In this document: positions 36,700 to 48,807 of the stretch, piece by piece | How positions within the stretch are numbered: the stretch's first letter is position 1 | How the letters are laid out: each line of letters opens with the position of its first letter | Assembly: GCF_024679095.1 (NCBI RefSeq) | Contig: NC_066568.1 | Coordinates: 4,557,718 to 4,621,717, forward strand | From: Eriocheir sinensis | Lineage: Eukaryota > Arthropoda > Malacostraca > Decapoda > Varunidae | Length of the DNA stretch: 64,000 bases | Direction of reading: 5' to 3' | Program-made: the position numbers and the translations under genes | The notes under the pieces: model-generated | Databases searched by the model: none | Seen by the model: the letters and a program-made list of their open reading frames with translations, nothing else | What the model was told of the DNA's origin: nothing

Positions 36700-37275
36700 A
36701 AGGGATAAGAAAGAAAGGGAAGGGAAGGGAATGGCAGGGAAGGGAAGGGAGGGGAAGGGGGGGGAGGCGAGGGGATGAGAAGGGAAGGAAAGGGAACGGA
36801 TGGGAAGGAAGGAGGGGAAGGAAGGCAGGAGGGAATGGAGGGGAAGGGGGGGGAGGCGAGGGGATGAGAAGGGAAGGAAAGGGAACGGATGGGAAGGGAA
36901 TGGAGGGGAATGGAAGGGCAGGGGAGGGAAGGGAACGAAAGGAGAGGGAAGGGAAAGGAAATATGAAGGAAGGGAAGGGAGAGGAAGGGAAGGGAGGGGA
37001 TGAGAAGGGAAGGGAAGGGAGGGGAGGGGAAGGGAAAGGAAGGGAAGGGACCGGAAGGAAAAGGAGGGGAGGGGAAGGGAAGGGAAGAGAAGAGAAGAGA
37101 AGAGAAGCGAAGGAAAGGAAAGGGAAGGATTGAAAGTAAAGAGATGAAAAAAAAAAGAAATTAAGACACAGAAGAAAAAAAGAATGGAGCGGAAAGGAGG
37201 AGGAGGAGTATAGATTAGGACGAGGAGAAGGAAGAGGAGGAGGATAAGGACCAGGAGGAGGAGGAGGAGTGGAGG
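36700..37275. repeat. (GGGAA)n and GGA-rich array
   Basis: Includes a duplicated 60-base block GAGGCGAGGGGATGAGAAGG (36765 and 36853). Confidence 0.9.
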
Positions 37276-37389
37276 GAAGGGAGGGGAGGTATAAACTTAC
37301 ACCATGAGGCGGGTATTTTTCTTATCAGCTGTGTTATCCGATAGCTTACACCAGAGCGGTCACGTGGGCAGGTAACAACGTCAACAACA

Positions 37390-37765
37390 ACAACAATATG
37401 ATGAAGAAGACGAAGAAGAAGAAGAAGAAAAGTTGGAAAGTTTCGTTTAGTCGGCGCAACATGTGGTCATATGCCGGAAGAAGAAGAAGAAGAAGAAGAA
37501 GAAGAAGAAGAAGAAGAAAAGTTGGAAAGTTTCGTTTAGTCGGCGCAACATCTGTGGTCATATGCCGGAAGAAGAAGAAGAAGAAGAAGAAGAAAAGTTA
37601 GAAAGTTTCGTTTAGTCGGCGCAACATGTGGTCATATGCCGGAAGAAGAAGAAGAAGAAGAAGAAGAAGAAGAAGAAAAGTTGGAAAGTTTCGTTTAGTC
37701 GGCGCAACATCTGTGGTCATATGCCGGAAGAAGAAGAAGAAGAAGAAGAAGAAGAAGAAGAAAAG
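37390..37765 (+). repeat. Tandem array of a 45-bp core alternating with (GAA)n, four units
   Basis: AAAGTTTCGTTTAGTCGGCG, then CAACATCTGTGGTCATATGC and CGG, each copy followed by (AGA)n. Cores start near 37432, 37522, 37598 and 37680. CT is missing from ATCTGTGG in alternate copies (1 and 3). Confidence 0.92.
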
Positions 37766-37910
37766 AAAAGATGAGAAAAAGTAGAAGAAAAAGAAGAAGC
37801 AAAAGAACAAGAACAAGAAAGAAAAGAAGAAAAAAATTGGAAGAAAGAAAAAGAAAAAACGAGAAAAAAAAGAAAGAAGAAAATTGTGACAACTATTACT
37901 AACAAAACCA

Positions 37911-37911
37911 T

Positions 37912-37976
<65 letters not shown>

Positions 37977-37977
37977 T

Positions 37978-38043
<66 letters not shown>

Positions 38044-38067
38044 CACTACTACTACTACCACCACCAT

Positions 38068-38107
<40 letters not shown>
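37911..38107. repeat. (ACT)n array, 196 bp
   Basis: Mostly perfect with CCACCACC interruptions at two similar positions, suggesting internal duplication. Confidence 0.96.
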
Positions 38108-38109
<2 letters not shown>

Positions 38110-38178
38110 AAAAATAGCCTTCCTCAGAACTCATTAGGTTTCTAGAGAACACAGATTGACGAAATATGAGACGCCTGC

Positions 38179-38300
<122 letters not shown>

Positions 38301-38575
38301 AGGGGGTTTTCCAGCTACACTCACGCTGACACATGCTTCCCTCCCTTCCCCTCCACCTTCCTCTCTCTCTCTCTCCCTCCCTCCTTCCCTCTCTCCCTCC
38401 CTCTCTCTCTGTTTATATCAGCATGTATAGTCGAAGTCAGGCAGTGGTTGGTTGATCGTGGAGTGAGTTAGCGCTCTCTCTCTCTGAGTATTATAAAAGG
38501 AAACGCGATATAAACTACGATTCTATAAACGGAAAATATATTAGTGGACTCATAATGAAAAACTATCATCTGAAG

Positions 38576-38578
<3 letters not shown>

Positions 38579-38636
<58 letters not shown>

Positions 38637-39331
38637 AATGATGAAATGAAAACAAAGAAAAAGAAAACAATAATGAAGTTAAGTGAAATACAGTGAAGAG
38701 ATAATGAATGAAGAAAGTGAAATAGAAAAGGAATGAAAATGACGAAGAAAATGACATAGGAAGAAAAATGATGATGATGAATGGAGAGAGTGAAATAGAA
38801 AAGGAATGAGAATGACGAAGAAAATGACATAGGAAGGAAAGTGATGATGAAGATGATGAAAGTGATACAGGAAAGTGATGATGATGATGATGATGGTGAA
38901 AATGACTCCGAAAAGTAATGAAATCAGTGAGAAAAGGAAAGTATTGGAAAGGAAAGGAAAATAGTGAGTGAAAAATTAATAGAAAGAAAATACATGTTAA
39001 AAAAAATAACCAAGACAAAAAAATAATGAGAGTGGATGTAGATAAATTGATAAAAAAAATAATAAAATACAATAAGAGAAATCAAGAGAGAAAGTAGCAA
39101 AAAAAAAGGAAAGTAACAAAAAAAGAAGGAAAGTAACAAAAAAAGAAGGAAAGTAACAAAAAAGGAAAGTATAAAAAAGAAGGAAAGTAGAAAAAAAAAC
39201 AAGTAAAACAAATCCAAAATATCCATTACGAGATCAGTGTAGAAAAAATAATAGGAATTTTACGCGGAAATTAAAATATGAAAAAAGCGCAAAAATATAA
39301 AGAGTAAAAACTAAAAACAATATCATTGGTT

Positions 39332-39380
<49 letters not shown>
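38579..39380. repeat. Two (GT)n arrays with A/G-rich sequence between
   Basis: (GT)n at 38579-38633 and 39333-39380. Between them are short repeats such as AAAGTAACAAAAAAAGAAGG near 39110-39190. Confidence 0.9.
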
Positions 39381-39381
<1 letters not shown>

Positions 39382-39436
39382 ACTTTACCTGAAATCCATG
39401 ACCTCTAAATCAACGTAAGGGGACAGGTAAACTCAG

Positions 39437-40216
<780 letters not shown>

Positions 40217-40239
40217 AGCACTTGAGTTTTGTGTAACGC

Positions 40240-40278
<39 letters not shown>

Positions 40279-40639
40279 CATAAATAAAATCCATCATCTA
40301 TTCATTTATCTATTTGGCCCTCTCATCATTACTGTTTTGGGGTTTTGTTTTAAAGTGTTGATAAGTTGTTTCAAACGTTCTTACAAAGTCACAGATTACG
40401 TGTTCATTTATTTCTCTATTACTTAACATTATTTTTTAGGTTTCTCTATGGCAATGGGAAATAGAAACATATATAAACTTATCAGGTAATTTTCTTTAGG
40501 TTTTATATATTTCTTGATGGGAAACGGGAAGAAAACACAAAAAGAACATGAAATTGATGGGTTGAAACAGAAAGAGGGAAAAAGAATAAAAAAGGATAAA
40601 AGAAGGAAAAAGTAAAGGGAAGGAATACTGAGAAAGAAG

Positions 40640-41695
40640 TTTTCCTTAGTTTTTTGCTTAATTCTCGTTTTAATTCATGCATATATTTTTTTGTCTGTTT
40701 GTTTTTCTTCATTTAAACAGTACACGTGATAGTAATATTATTTTTCAAAGAGACAAAGAAACATGCAAATCAAAACCACATCCAAATCACATCAATGAAC
40801 TCACACTAATCAAATAACTTACACTTCAGACAAAACATATTTACATCTGAAGAAAAAAAAATAACAAGAACCGAAAAATAAAAACACGCCTCTATCTGTT
40901 TCAACATATAATTTTCCTTTCTTTTTTGCTTCATTTTCGCTTTCATTCATGTACATATATTTTGTTTTCTTTTATTCACTTAAGCAGAACAAGTCTTCAT
41001 TATATTATTTTTTTTCTAAGAGACAAACAAAACATGCATATCAAGACCACATCCAAATCACGTGAATGAACTTACACTAATCAAATAACTCACACTTCAG
41101 ACAAAACATATTTACATCTGAAGAAAAAAAAATAACAAGAACCAAAAAATAAACACACGCCTCTATCTGTTTCAGCATACAATTTTCCTTTTTTTTTTTT
41201 TTTGCTTCATTTTCGTTTTCACTCATGTATATATATATTTTTTTTCTTCACTTAAGCAGAACAAGTCTTCATTATATTATTTTTTTCTAAGAGACAAACA
41301 AAACATGTATATCAAAACCACATCCAAATCACGTGAATGAACTTACACTAATCAAATAACTTACACTTCAGACAAAACATATTTACATCTGAAGAAAAAA
41401 AAAATAACAAGAACCAAAAAATAAACACACGCCTCTATCTGTTTCAACATACAATTTTCCTTTCTTTTTTGCTTCATTTTCGCTTTCATTCATGTACATA
41501 TATTTTGTTTTCTTTTATTCACTTAAGCAGAACAAGTCTTCATTATATTATTTTTTTCTAAGAGACAAACAAAACATGTATATCAAAACGACATCCAAAT
41601 CACGTGAATGAACTTACACTTATCAAATAACTTACACTTCAGACAAAACATATTTACATCTGAAGGAAAAAAAATAACAAGAACCAGAAAAAAAG
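40640..41695. repeat. About 271-bp tandem repeat, four units
   Basis: TAAGCAGAACAAGTCTTCAT recurs at 40981, 41253 and 41524, with a diverged first unit near 40712. CCACATCCAAATCACGTGAA and AACATATTTACATCTGAAG mark each unit. A/T-rich, no coding frame. Confidence 0.93.
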
Positions 41696-41895
41696 AAAAA
41701 CACCCCCTTAAGAAAATTTCCATTGTGTCACTGCAAAGAAAATGGAAGGACGGAGAAAACGGTTTGAAGTGACCATGAAAAAAGGTTGAAATAAAGTAAA
41801 GGAAAACAAAAAGAAAACGAAATTAAAAAGTGGTATACAGTGTTATAAGTCAATGACCAATATGAAAACCAAGATACTTCACACGTAAGTACAAA

Positions 41896-42168
41896 TAGTA
41901 GTAGTAGAAGTAGTAGTAGTAATAGTAGTAGTAGTAGTAGTAATGATGGTGGTGGCTGTAGTGATGTGTTGAGAGAGAGAGAGAGAGAGAGAGAGAGCAC
42001 TACATACACGAACACAACCCGTATCTACACATGATAATGGCGCGTACATTACAGATTATTATGCATTCCTTAGATAGGGGTTGGCAAGCTCTCTCTCTCT
42101 CTCAAGACAATAAAAAGTAACCTAAACATGACTTCTTTCCAATAATTATAAGCAACAACAACAACAAC

Positions 42169-42222
<54 letters not shown>
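41896..42222. repeat. (TAG)n, (GA)n and (CAA)n(TAA)n
   Basis: (TAG)n 41896-41942, (GA)n 41972-41997, (CAA)(TAA) compound 42153-42222. Confidence 0.95.
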
Positions 42223-42225
<3 letters not shown>

Positions 42226-42359
42226 CCGTTTTCTTCGATTCTGCTTCAAAATTTGCTCACCAGATGACAGTTGTTACGTTCCTCTAACTTTTACCTCTTT
42301 ATCGTGACACCAAAAAGTGGAGAGTTGGCGTTACTAGGTTTTCGGCAAATATAAATAAA

Positions 42360-42790
42360 AGAAAAAATAATCCATTCCTATTTTTATATTCCCTTAGGAG
42401 CGTAAGTATAAGAGAAGGAGGAATCATAACAAAAAGCAAATATAATGCAAATAATACTCCGATACTATTTCAATATATAAGAATAGTATAGAAGAGTAAC
42501 AGACAAATATAAATAAGAGGAAGAATATCCCATAATTACTTGTATATTCCCTTGAGAACGTAAATATAGAAGAAGGTAGAAAAATAAAAACAAATATAAA
42601 AGAAAGAATACTCCCTAACTATTTATATATATAAGATTAGGTAGAATGATTACATAGACTCCATTCCTCCATTTCTATTTCTATTTCTGTTTAAGGAAAG
42701 AATACTCCCCTACTATTTTTATACATAAGATTAGGCAGAATAATTACATAGACTCCATTACTCCATTTCTATTTATATATCCCCTTTAAG
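42360..42790. repeat. Degenerate 90-110 bp repeat
   Basis: AGAATACTCCC(C/T)(T/A)ACTATTT, ACATAAGATTAGG and TTACATAGACTCCATT recur. Confidence 0.7.
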
Positions 42791-42949
42791 GGTCAAACTA
42801 TGAGAAAGTGGAATGAAAAGACTAAAGGAAGGAAGTGACGAAGAGGGTAGTTGTTGCCATACTGTGATCTCTGTTTTTCTGTTAGTGTTAGATCCGCTGG
42901 AAATGAAAGACACAGAGAGCGGAAGGAAAATATTCAAATGTGACGTGAG

Positions 42950-43815
42950 AGATGTGTGTGTGTAAGAAACTGAATGAATGAAGGAAAGAAAGATGAAGAA
43001 TGTGTTACCGTGAGTTTGTAATAGGGAACGAAGATGAAAAATATATACTCTCTTTATTCGACAGAGAGAATGAAGAAGGTTAAGATGATTCGTGAAAGAT
43101 GTGTGTGAGCAAAAAACTGATTGAATGAAGGAAAGAAAGTTGAAGCATGTGTTACCGTGAGTTTGTATTAAGGAACGAAGATGAAAAATATATACTCTCT
43201 TTATTCGACAGAGAGAATGAAGAAGGTTAAGATGATTCGTGAAAGATGTGTGTGAGCAAAAAACTGAATGAATGAAGGAAAGAAAGTTGAAAAATGTGTT
43301 ACTGTGAGTTTGTAATAAGGAACTAAGATGAAAAATATGAACGAGAGACAGAGAAGGAAGGAAAAGGTATAGATGTGAAAGACGTGTGTAAAAAACTGAA
43401 TGAATAAAGGAAAGAAAGTTAAAAAATGTGTTACTGTGAGTTTGTAATAGGGAACGAAGATGAAAAATATGAACGATACACAGAGAAGGAAGGAAAAAGT
43501 AAAGATGTGAAAAATGTAATACACTGAATGAATGAAGGAAAGAAATTTGAAGAATATGTTACTGTGAGTTTGTAATAAGGAACGAAGATGAAAAATATGA
43601 CAGAGAGACAGAGAAGGAAGGAAAAGGTAAAGATGTAAAAGATGTGTGAAAGAAACTGAATGAATGAAGGAAAGAAATTTGAAGAATATGTTACTGTGAG
43701 TTTGTAATAAGGAACGAAGATGAAAAATATGACAAAGACAGAGAGAAGGAAGGAAAAGGTAAAGATGTGAAAAATAGGTGTAAGAAACTGAATGAATGAA
43801 GGAAGTAAGGAAAAT
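42950..43815. repeat. 120-150 bp tandem repeat, about seven units
   Basis: GAATGAATGAAGGAAAGAAA, GTTACTGTGAGTTTGTAATA and GGAACGAAGATGAAAAATAT recur in order. Confidence 0.92.
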
Positions 43816-44059
43816 AGATTACTGATTATGAAAGGCTGTACTAAGGAAGGCAATGAGGTGAAGGAAATTAATTAAGTAAGACTGTAGTGAGTAATGAAGG
43901 AAAGTGAGGAATATGACATAGTGAGAAACTGAGGAAAAGGAGGAAAATAAAATGACTCATGAAGAATAATATAAGAAAGTTCGAAATAAACGTGATAAAA
44001 TTAATGTAAAAACTAATATCTAAATCCATGTATTGTGTAATCTTTTTAGAACTAGCTTG

Positions 44060-44215
44060 CTCCCTTCCTTAAATACCCCCTTTTTGTACAATCTTGGTCC
44101 CTTCAAATCCCCCCTATCAATATTAGCTTGGTCCCCTTCCTTAAATCCTCCCTTTTTGTACAGTCTAGGTCCCCTTCAAGTCCCCCCTATCAATACTAGC
44201 TTGGTCCCCCCTTAA
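44060..44215. repeat. About 83-bp tandem repeat, two units
   Basis: CTTGGTCCCCTTC(A/C)... and CCCCCTATCAATA(T/C)TAGCTT are each repeated. Confidence 0.85.
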
Positions 44216-44346
44216 TCTTCCCTTGCATCATATCCCGGACAGTCCCTTTTTCTCCTCCTGCTCTCCCCCTCCATCTCACATTCCAGAAAGTTAGGTTAGT
44301 GTGATATTTTATGGTAAACTAATATATTTCAGGCCATATATGTGGA

Positions 44347-44349
<3 letters not shown>

Positions 44350-44393
<44 letters not shown>

Positions 44394-44799
44394 AGGAGGA
44401 AATGCCCTTGTGAGACATCAAGAAAAAATCGCTATCTCCCTTTATCTCTCTCTCCCTCTCCTCCTCCCTTCCTGAACTCCTCCTCTCCCCTCTCCCTCTC
44501 ACTCACTCCCTCCCTCACTCACTCACAAGGAGGAAGATATTGAACGCAAGACACTCATTCTTTTTTTTCCTATCCTTCTCTCTCCTTCTCTCTTCCCATC
44601 CACTCTTACAAGCACGAAGAATTGTAAGAGTAAGGAGATTGAAGCGGTTCTCCAATGTCTCCTTCTCTCTCCTCCTCTTCCTCCTCTCCCTTTACTCCTC
44701 CCCTCTCATTCACCATACTCGCTCCCTCTTCCCCCACTCTCATCCTCCCCTCCCAAATCTCTCTCCCTCTCACACCCCCTCTCTCTCACTCTTACGCAG
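44350..44799. repeat. (CT)n and CT-rich approach to exon 2 acceptor
   Basis: (CT)21 at 44350-44392; CT-rich sequence from 44650 makes a very long polypyrimidine tract before exon 2. Two similar blocks (AAGGAGGAA...) at 44393 and 44527. Confidence 0.8.
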
Positions 44800-44932
44800 G
44801 GAGGAGAGGTACAGCAGAGTGGCGGTGCGGGCCAAGCTGTCGGTGGAGGTGGAGCAGAAGAAGAGGCTCGGGGCGTGGGGCAGACGGGTCCTTGTGCTCG
44901 ATGGCGCCACGCTCTACGCCTACAAGGTCAAG
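44800..44932 (+). CDS. Exon 2: first half of PH domain 1 (residues 63-107)
   Basis: The acceptor is TTACGCAG preceded by a 150-base CT-rich tract. The donor AAG|GTGGGT follows Lys107. The frame reads EERYSRVAVRAKLSVEVEQ and then GAWGRRVLVLDGATLYAYK, a typical PH-domain run of beta strands 1 to 3 with the basic/aromatic strand-2 pattern around Trp89 and Arg91-92. Codons are GC-rich and non-repetitive, unlike all the flanking DNA, which strongly favours real coding sequence. A nearby alternative donor at 44927 (GTCAAG) is weaker. The PH assignment rests on strand pattern rather than an alignment. Confidence 0.85.
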
Positions 44933-44934
44933 GT

Positions 44935-45545
44935 GGGTCACGGGGCAAGGTCACGGTGTAGGTAGGTCATGGGGTCACAATGTTAAGGAAGGTAAGGTCA
45001 AAGTAGGTTACGTCATGGGGTTAAAGGTAGGGTAGGTCACGGGTTCAGGGTAAGTCTCGGAGGTTAAAATAGGTCACGAGGTCAAGATAGGTCAAGGGAA
45101 GGAGAGGTTTTTTTTTTAAGTCAATTTAGCTGGGTTAGAATTATTGTAAATTAGATCACGTTAGTTAGGTTAGGTTAGCTAGACACAGGTTAGGTTAATT
45201 AAGAGAGGTTACGTTCTAGATATTAAGAGTGGTTATGTTCTAGTTAAATTTGGTTATCGTTGAAGTAGGTCACGGGGTCAAGGTCACGAGGTCAAGATAG
45301 GTCAAGGGGAGGACAGGTTATGTTTTTTTTTAAGTCAATTTAGCTGGGTTAGAATTATTGTAAGTTAGATTACGTTAGTTAGGTTAGGTTAGCTAGACAC
45401 AGGTTAGGTTAATTAAGAGAGGTTACGTTCTAGATATTAAGAGTGGTTATGTTCTAGTTAAATTTGGTTATCGTTGAAGTAGGTCACGGGGTCAAGGTCA
45501 CGGGGTCAAGATAGGTCATGGGGAGGACAGGTTATGTTTTTTTAA
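44935..45545. repeat. Intron 2: GGTCA-rich repeats and a 214-bp tandem duplication with TTAGG motifs
   Basis: GTCACGGGGTCAAGGT-type units, then a 214-bp unit (45121 and 45335) with TAGTTAGGTTAGGTTAGCTA and GTGGTTATGTTCTAGTTAAA. Confidence 0.9.
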
Positions 45546-45549
45546 GGCA

Positions 45550-45680
45550 ACCCTGACCCCATTTTCCTTAATTTTAGAGTAGCCCCCCTTAAACCTCCCC
45601 CCTCGGCAACCCTAACCCCATTTTCCTTAATTTTAGAGTAGCCCCCCTTAAACCTCCCCCCTCGGCAACCCTGACCCCAT
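45550..45680. repeat. About 60-bp tandem repeat, two and a half units
   Basis: CAACCCTGACCCCATTTTCC and TTTTAGAGTAGCCCCCCTTA are repeated. Confidence 0.9.
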
Positions 45681-45892
45681 TTTCTTTCAGTACCTCTACC
45701 ATTAAACCATTGTTCTTCTCTCTAATGACATTCCCTGACTTAAAACAAAATCCTAACCCTTATTTATTTATCTCAAGAATAAGTTAACGTATATGTTTTC
45801 ATTTTAAGGCAACCCCCCTTAAGTCAGTTTAGCTCAGGTTAGAGTTATTGAAAGTTAGAGTACGTTAGAGTTAGGTTAGGTTAGCTAGACAT

Positions 45893-45980
45893 TGTTTTTT
45901 CTTTCCATCAAAGAATACGGCTCAAGGGCAACAAAAGGGGTACAAAAAAAAAAAAAAAAAGCCCGCTACTCGCCGCCGGT
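45893..45980 (-). repeat. Dispersed short repeat, copy 4, reverse orientation
   Basis: ACGGCTCAAGGGCAACAAAA, poly-A, then AGCCCGCTACTCGCCGCC, the complement of copies 2-3. Confidence 0.7.
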
Positions 45981-46074
45981 TGAGAGTGGTTAGGTTCAGG
46001 ATACAAAGTAGTTAAATTTGGTTATCGTTAAATTAGGTTGATTAGGATGAAGATTGGACTCAAAACAGCAATCC

Positions 46075-46268
46075 CGGTGGTCGTAAAAAGATGTAATTTG
46101 ACTGTTGCGTGACCTTTGCAAAGCGAATGAAAACGGATAGACTGAAACATTTAAATCAGTACTCTCTAGAAAGGCGAAGGGTGGGAGGAGACGCCTAAAG
46201 TTTATGAATGGATGAAGGGGGATGTTAAGAAGGTTTTGGTTGTACACGAGGCGGGTAGGACACGCAGC
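46075..46268 (+). pseudogene. LINE reverse-transcriptase C-terminal fragment, frameshifted
   Basis: One frame reads RLKHLNQYSLERRRVGGDA; the next frame continues PKVYEWMKGDVKKVLVVHEA and GRTRSN. This resembles the C-terminal end of CR1/jockey-type polymerases (the LERRR-x-RGD ... R-T-R-x-N region). One frame break separates the halves. The fragment runs straight into (TAA)n at 46269, which may be the element's tail. Confidence 0.6.
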
Positions 46269-46612
<344 letters not shown>

Positions 46613-46754
46613 GTTGACCACATCTGAAGGCTAAACCAGACACACCTGTGAATCTCTCTCTCTCTCTCTCTAAGTAGATTTCAAGACATCAAATCGAGCG
46701 AATCAGGCTTTTGTAGTTTGTATTTATATGGAAATTGGGTTGTGTATGACGTCT

Positions 46755-46756
46755 GT

Positions 46757-46831
<75 letters not shown>

Positions 46832-47480
46832 CTGTCTGTCTCCATATATTTGTGTGTACGTATGTTTGTATCTTGTCTATTTCATTATATTTGTCTGTTT
46901 ATTTCTCAATGTTTTTTTTTCTTTCATTCATTTATTTCCTTCTAACCTTTTTTTTTTCTCTCTCCTCTTCCCTCATTTTATTCCTCCTGATGTAATTTTC
47001 CTATCTTCCTATCTTTCCTCTCTTTCTTTCCTCACCTTCCTCTCTTTCTTCCCCTTCCTAAAAATATATTCGTCACCATACAACCATTTATCTATCTAAC
47101 TTTCTATCTGTCAATCTATCTCTCTGTATATTTCCCTTCCCTTGCCCTTCTTCCTTCTCTAAAAGCGTTCTCAACTTCATATAATTCTAATTTTCCCCTT
47201 TCTTTTCTCTTATCTTCCATCAATCCTTCTATATCAATCTATCCATCTGTCTATCTCTCAATATTTCAATATATCTATCTATCTAACCTACCTACCGATC
47301 TATTTTTCTCACCCACTTATCATCAACCTATCAATCCATACATTAATCTATCTCTATCTATCTATCTATATATCTACTACCAATATCTACCTATCTTCTA
47401 TGTCTATCTATCTGTCTGTCTATTCCTACCCACCCAAAAATAGACCCATCAATCTATACATCAGTCTATCTCTATGTAAT
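46755..47480. repeat. (GT)n, T/C-rich sequence and degenerate (CTAT)n
   Basis: (GT)33 at 46763-46828; CTATCTATCTGTC-type repeats from about 47090 to 47475. Confidence 0.9.
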
Positions 47481-47487
47481 CCCCCAG

Positions 47488-47649
47488 GGTGAGGGCGGCA
47501 GCGTGGGCGGGTGGGCGGTGGGTGGGGCGGACGTCCACGTGGGAAAGAGCAATGACGAGGGGCGGCACCTGCTCGTCATCAGCCGCCCACCTGCGTACAA
47601 GCTGACTTTCTCCTTCACCACCACGTACGAACAGGCGCGTATGATCCAG
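47488..47649 (+). CDS. Exon 3: second half of PH domain 1 (residues 108-161)
   Basis: The acceptor is ATCCCCCAG and the donor is CAG|GTAAGG; both ends are phase 0. The peptide contains the later PH strands (ADVHVGKS, RHLLVISRPP, YKLTFSF) and the start of the C-terminal helix (TTYEQARMIQ). The tryptophan normally invariant in that helix is not present here: Met159, Ile160 or nearby residues take its place, so this is a divergent PH domain. A (TGG)n repeat begins nine bases into the downstream intron. GC-rich, repeat-free codons stand out from the surrounding (CTAT)n and GGGAA tracts. Confidence 0.85.
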
Positions 47650-47654
47650 GTAAG

Positions 47655-48389
<735 letters not shown>

Positions 48390-48443
48390 CATATGTATAA
48401 TGCTTAGAAAAACATCTGTGCCACAACCCACAAGTGTGTATGA

Positions 48444-48444
<1 letters not shown>

Positions 48445-48503
<59 letters not shown>

Positions 48504-48596
48504 ACCGGATATTCAAACACCTGTGAGCGATAAACAAACACACACACACACATACACACACAGTTACCAAAGAAATAACCAAATCTAAATATACAC

Positions 48597-48649
<53 letters not shown>

Positions 48650-48744
48650 TCGTTTTTATCTTTTCATTCTTTCTTTCCCTTTATCTTATTTTCTTCGTTA
48701 TTCAATCTTTTAATATATTCCCTCACCTTTCTTTTTTTCCATAT

Positions 48745-48804
<60 letters not shown>
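48445..48804. repeat. Intron 3: (GT)n, (CA)n and two (CT)n, the last at the exon 4 acceptor
   Basis: (GT)28 48447-48502; (CA)n 48538-48561; (CT)n 48600-48647 and 48748-48804, the latter followed by CCAG and exon 4. Confidence 0.95.
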
Positions 48805-48806
<2 letters not shown>

Positions 48807-48807
48807 G

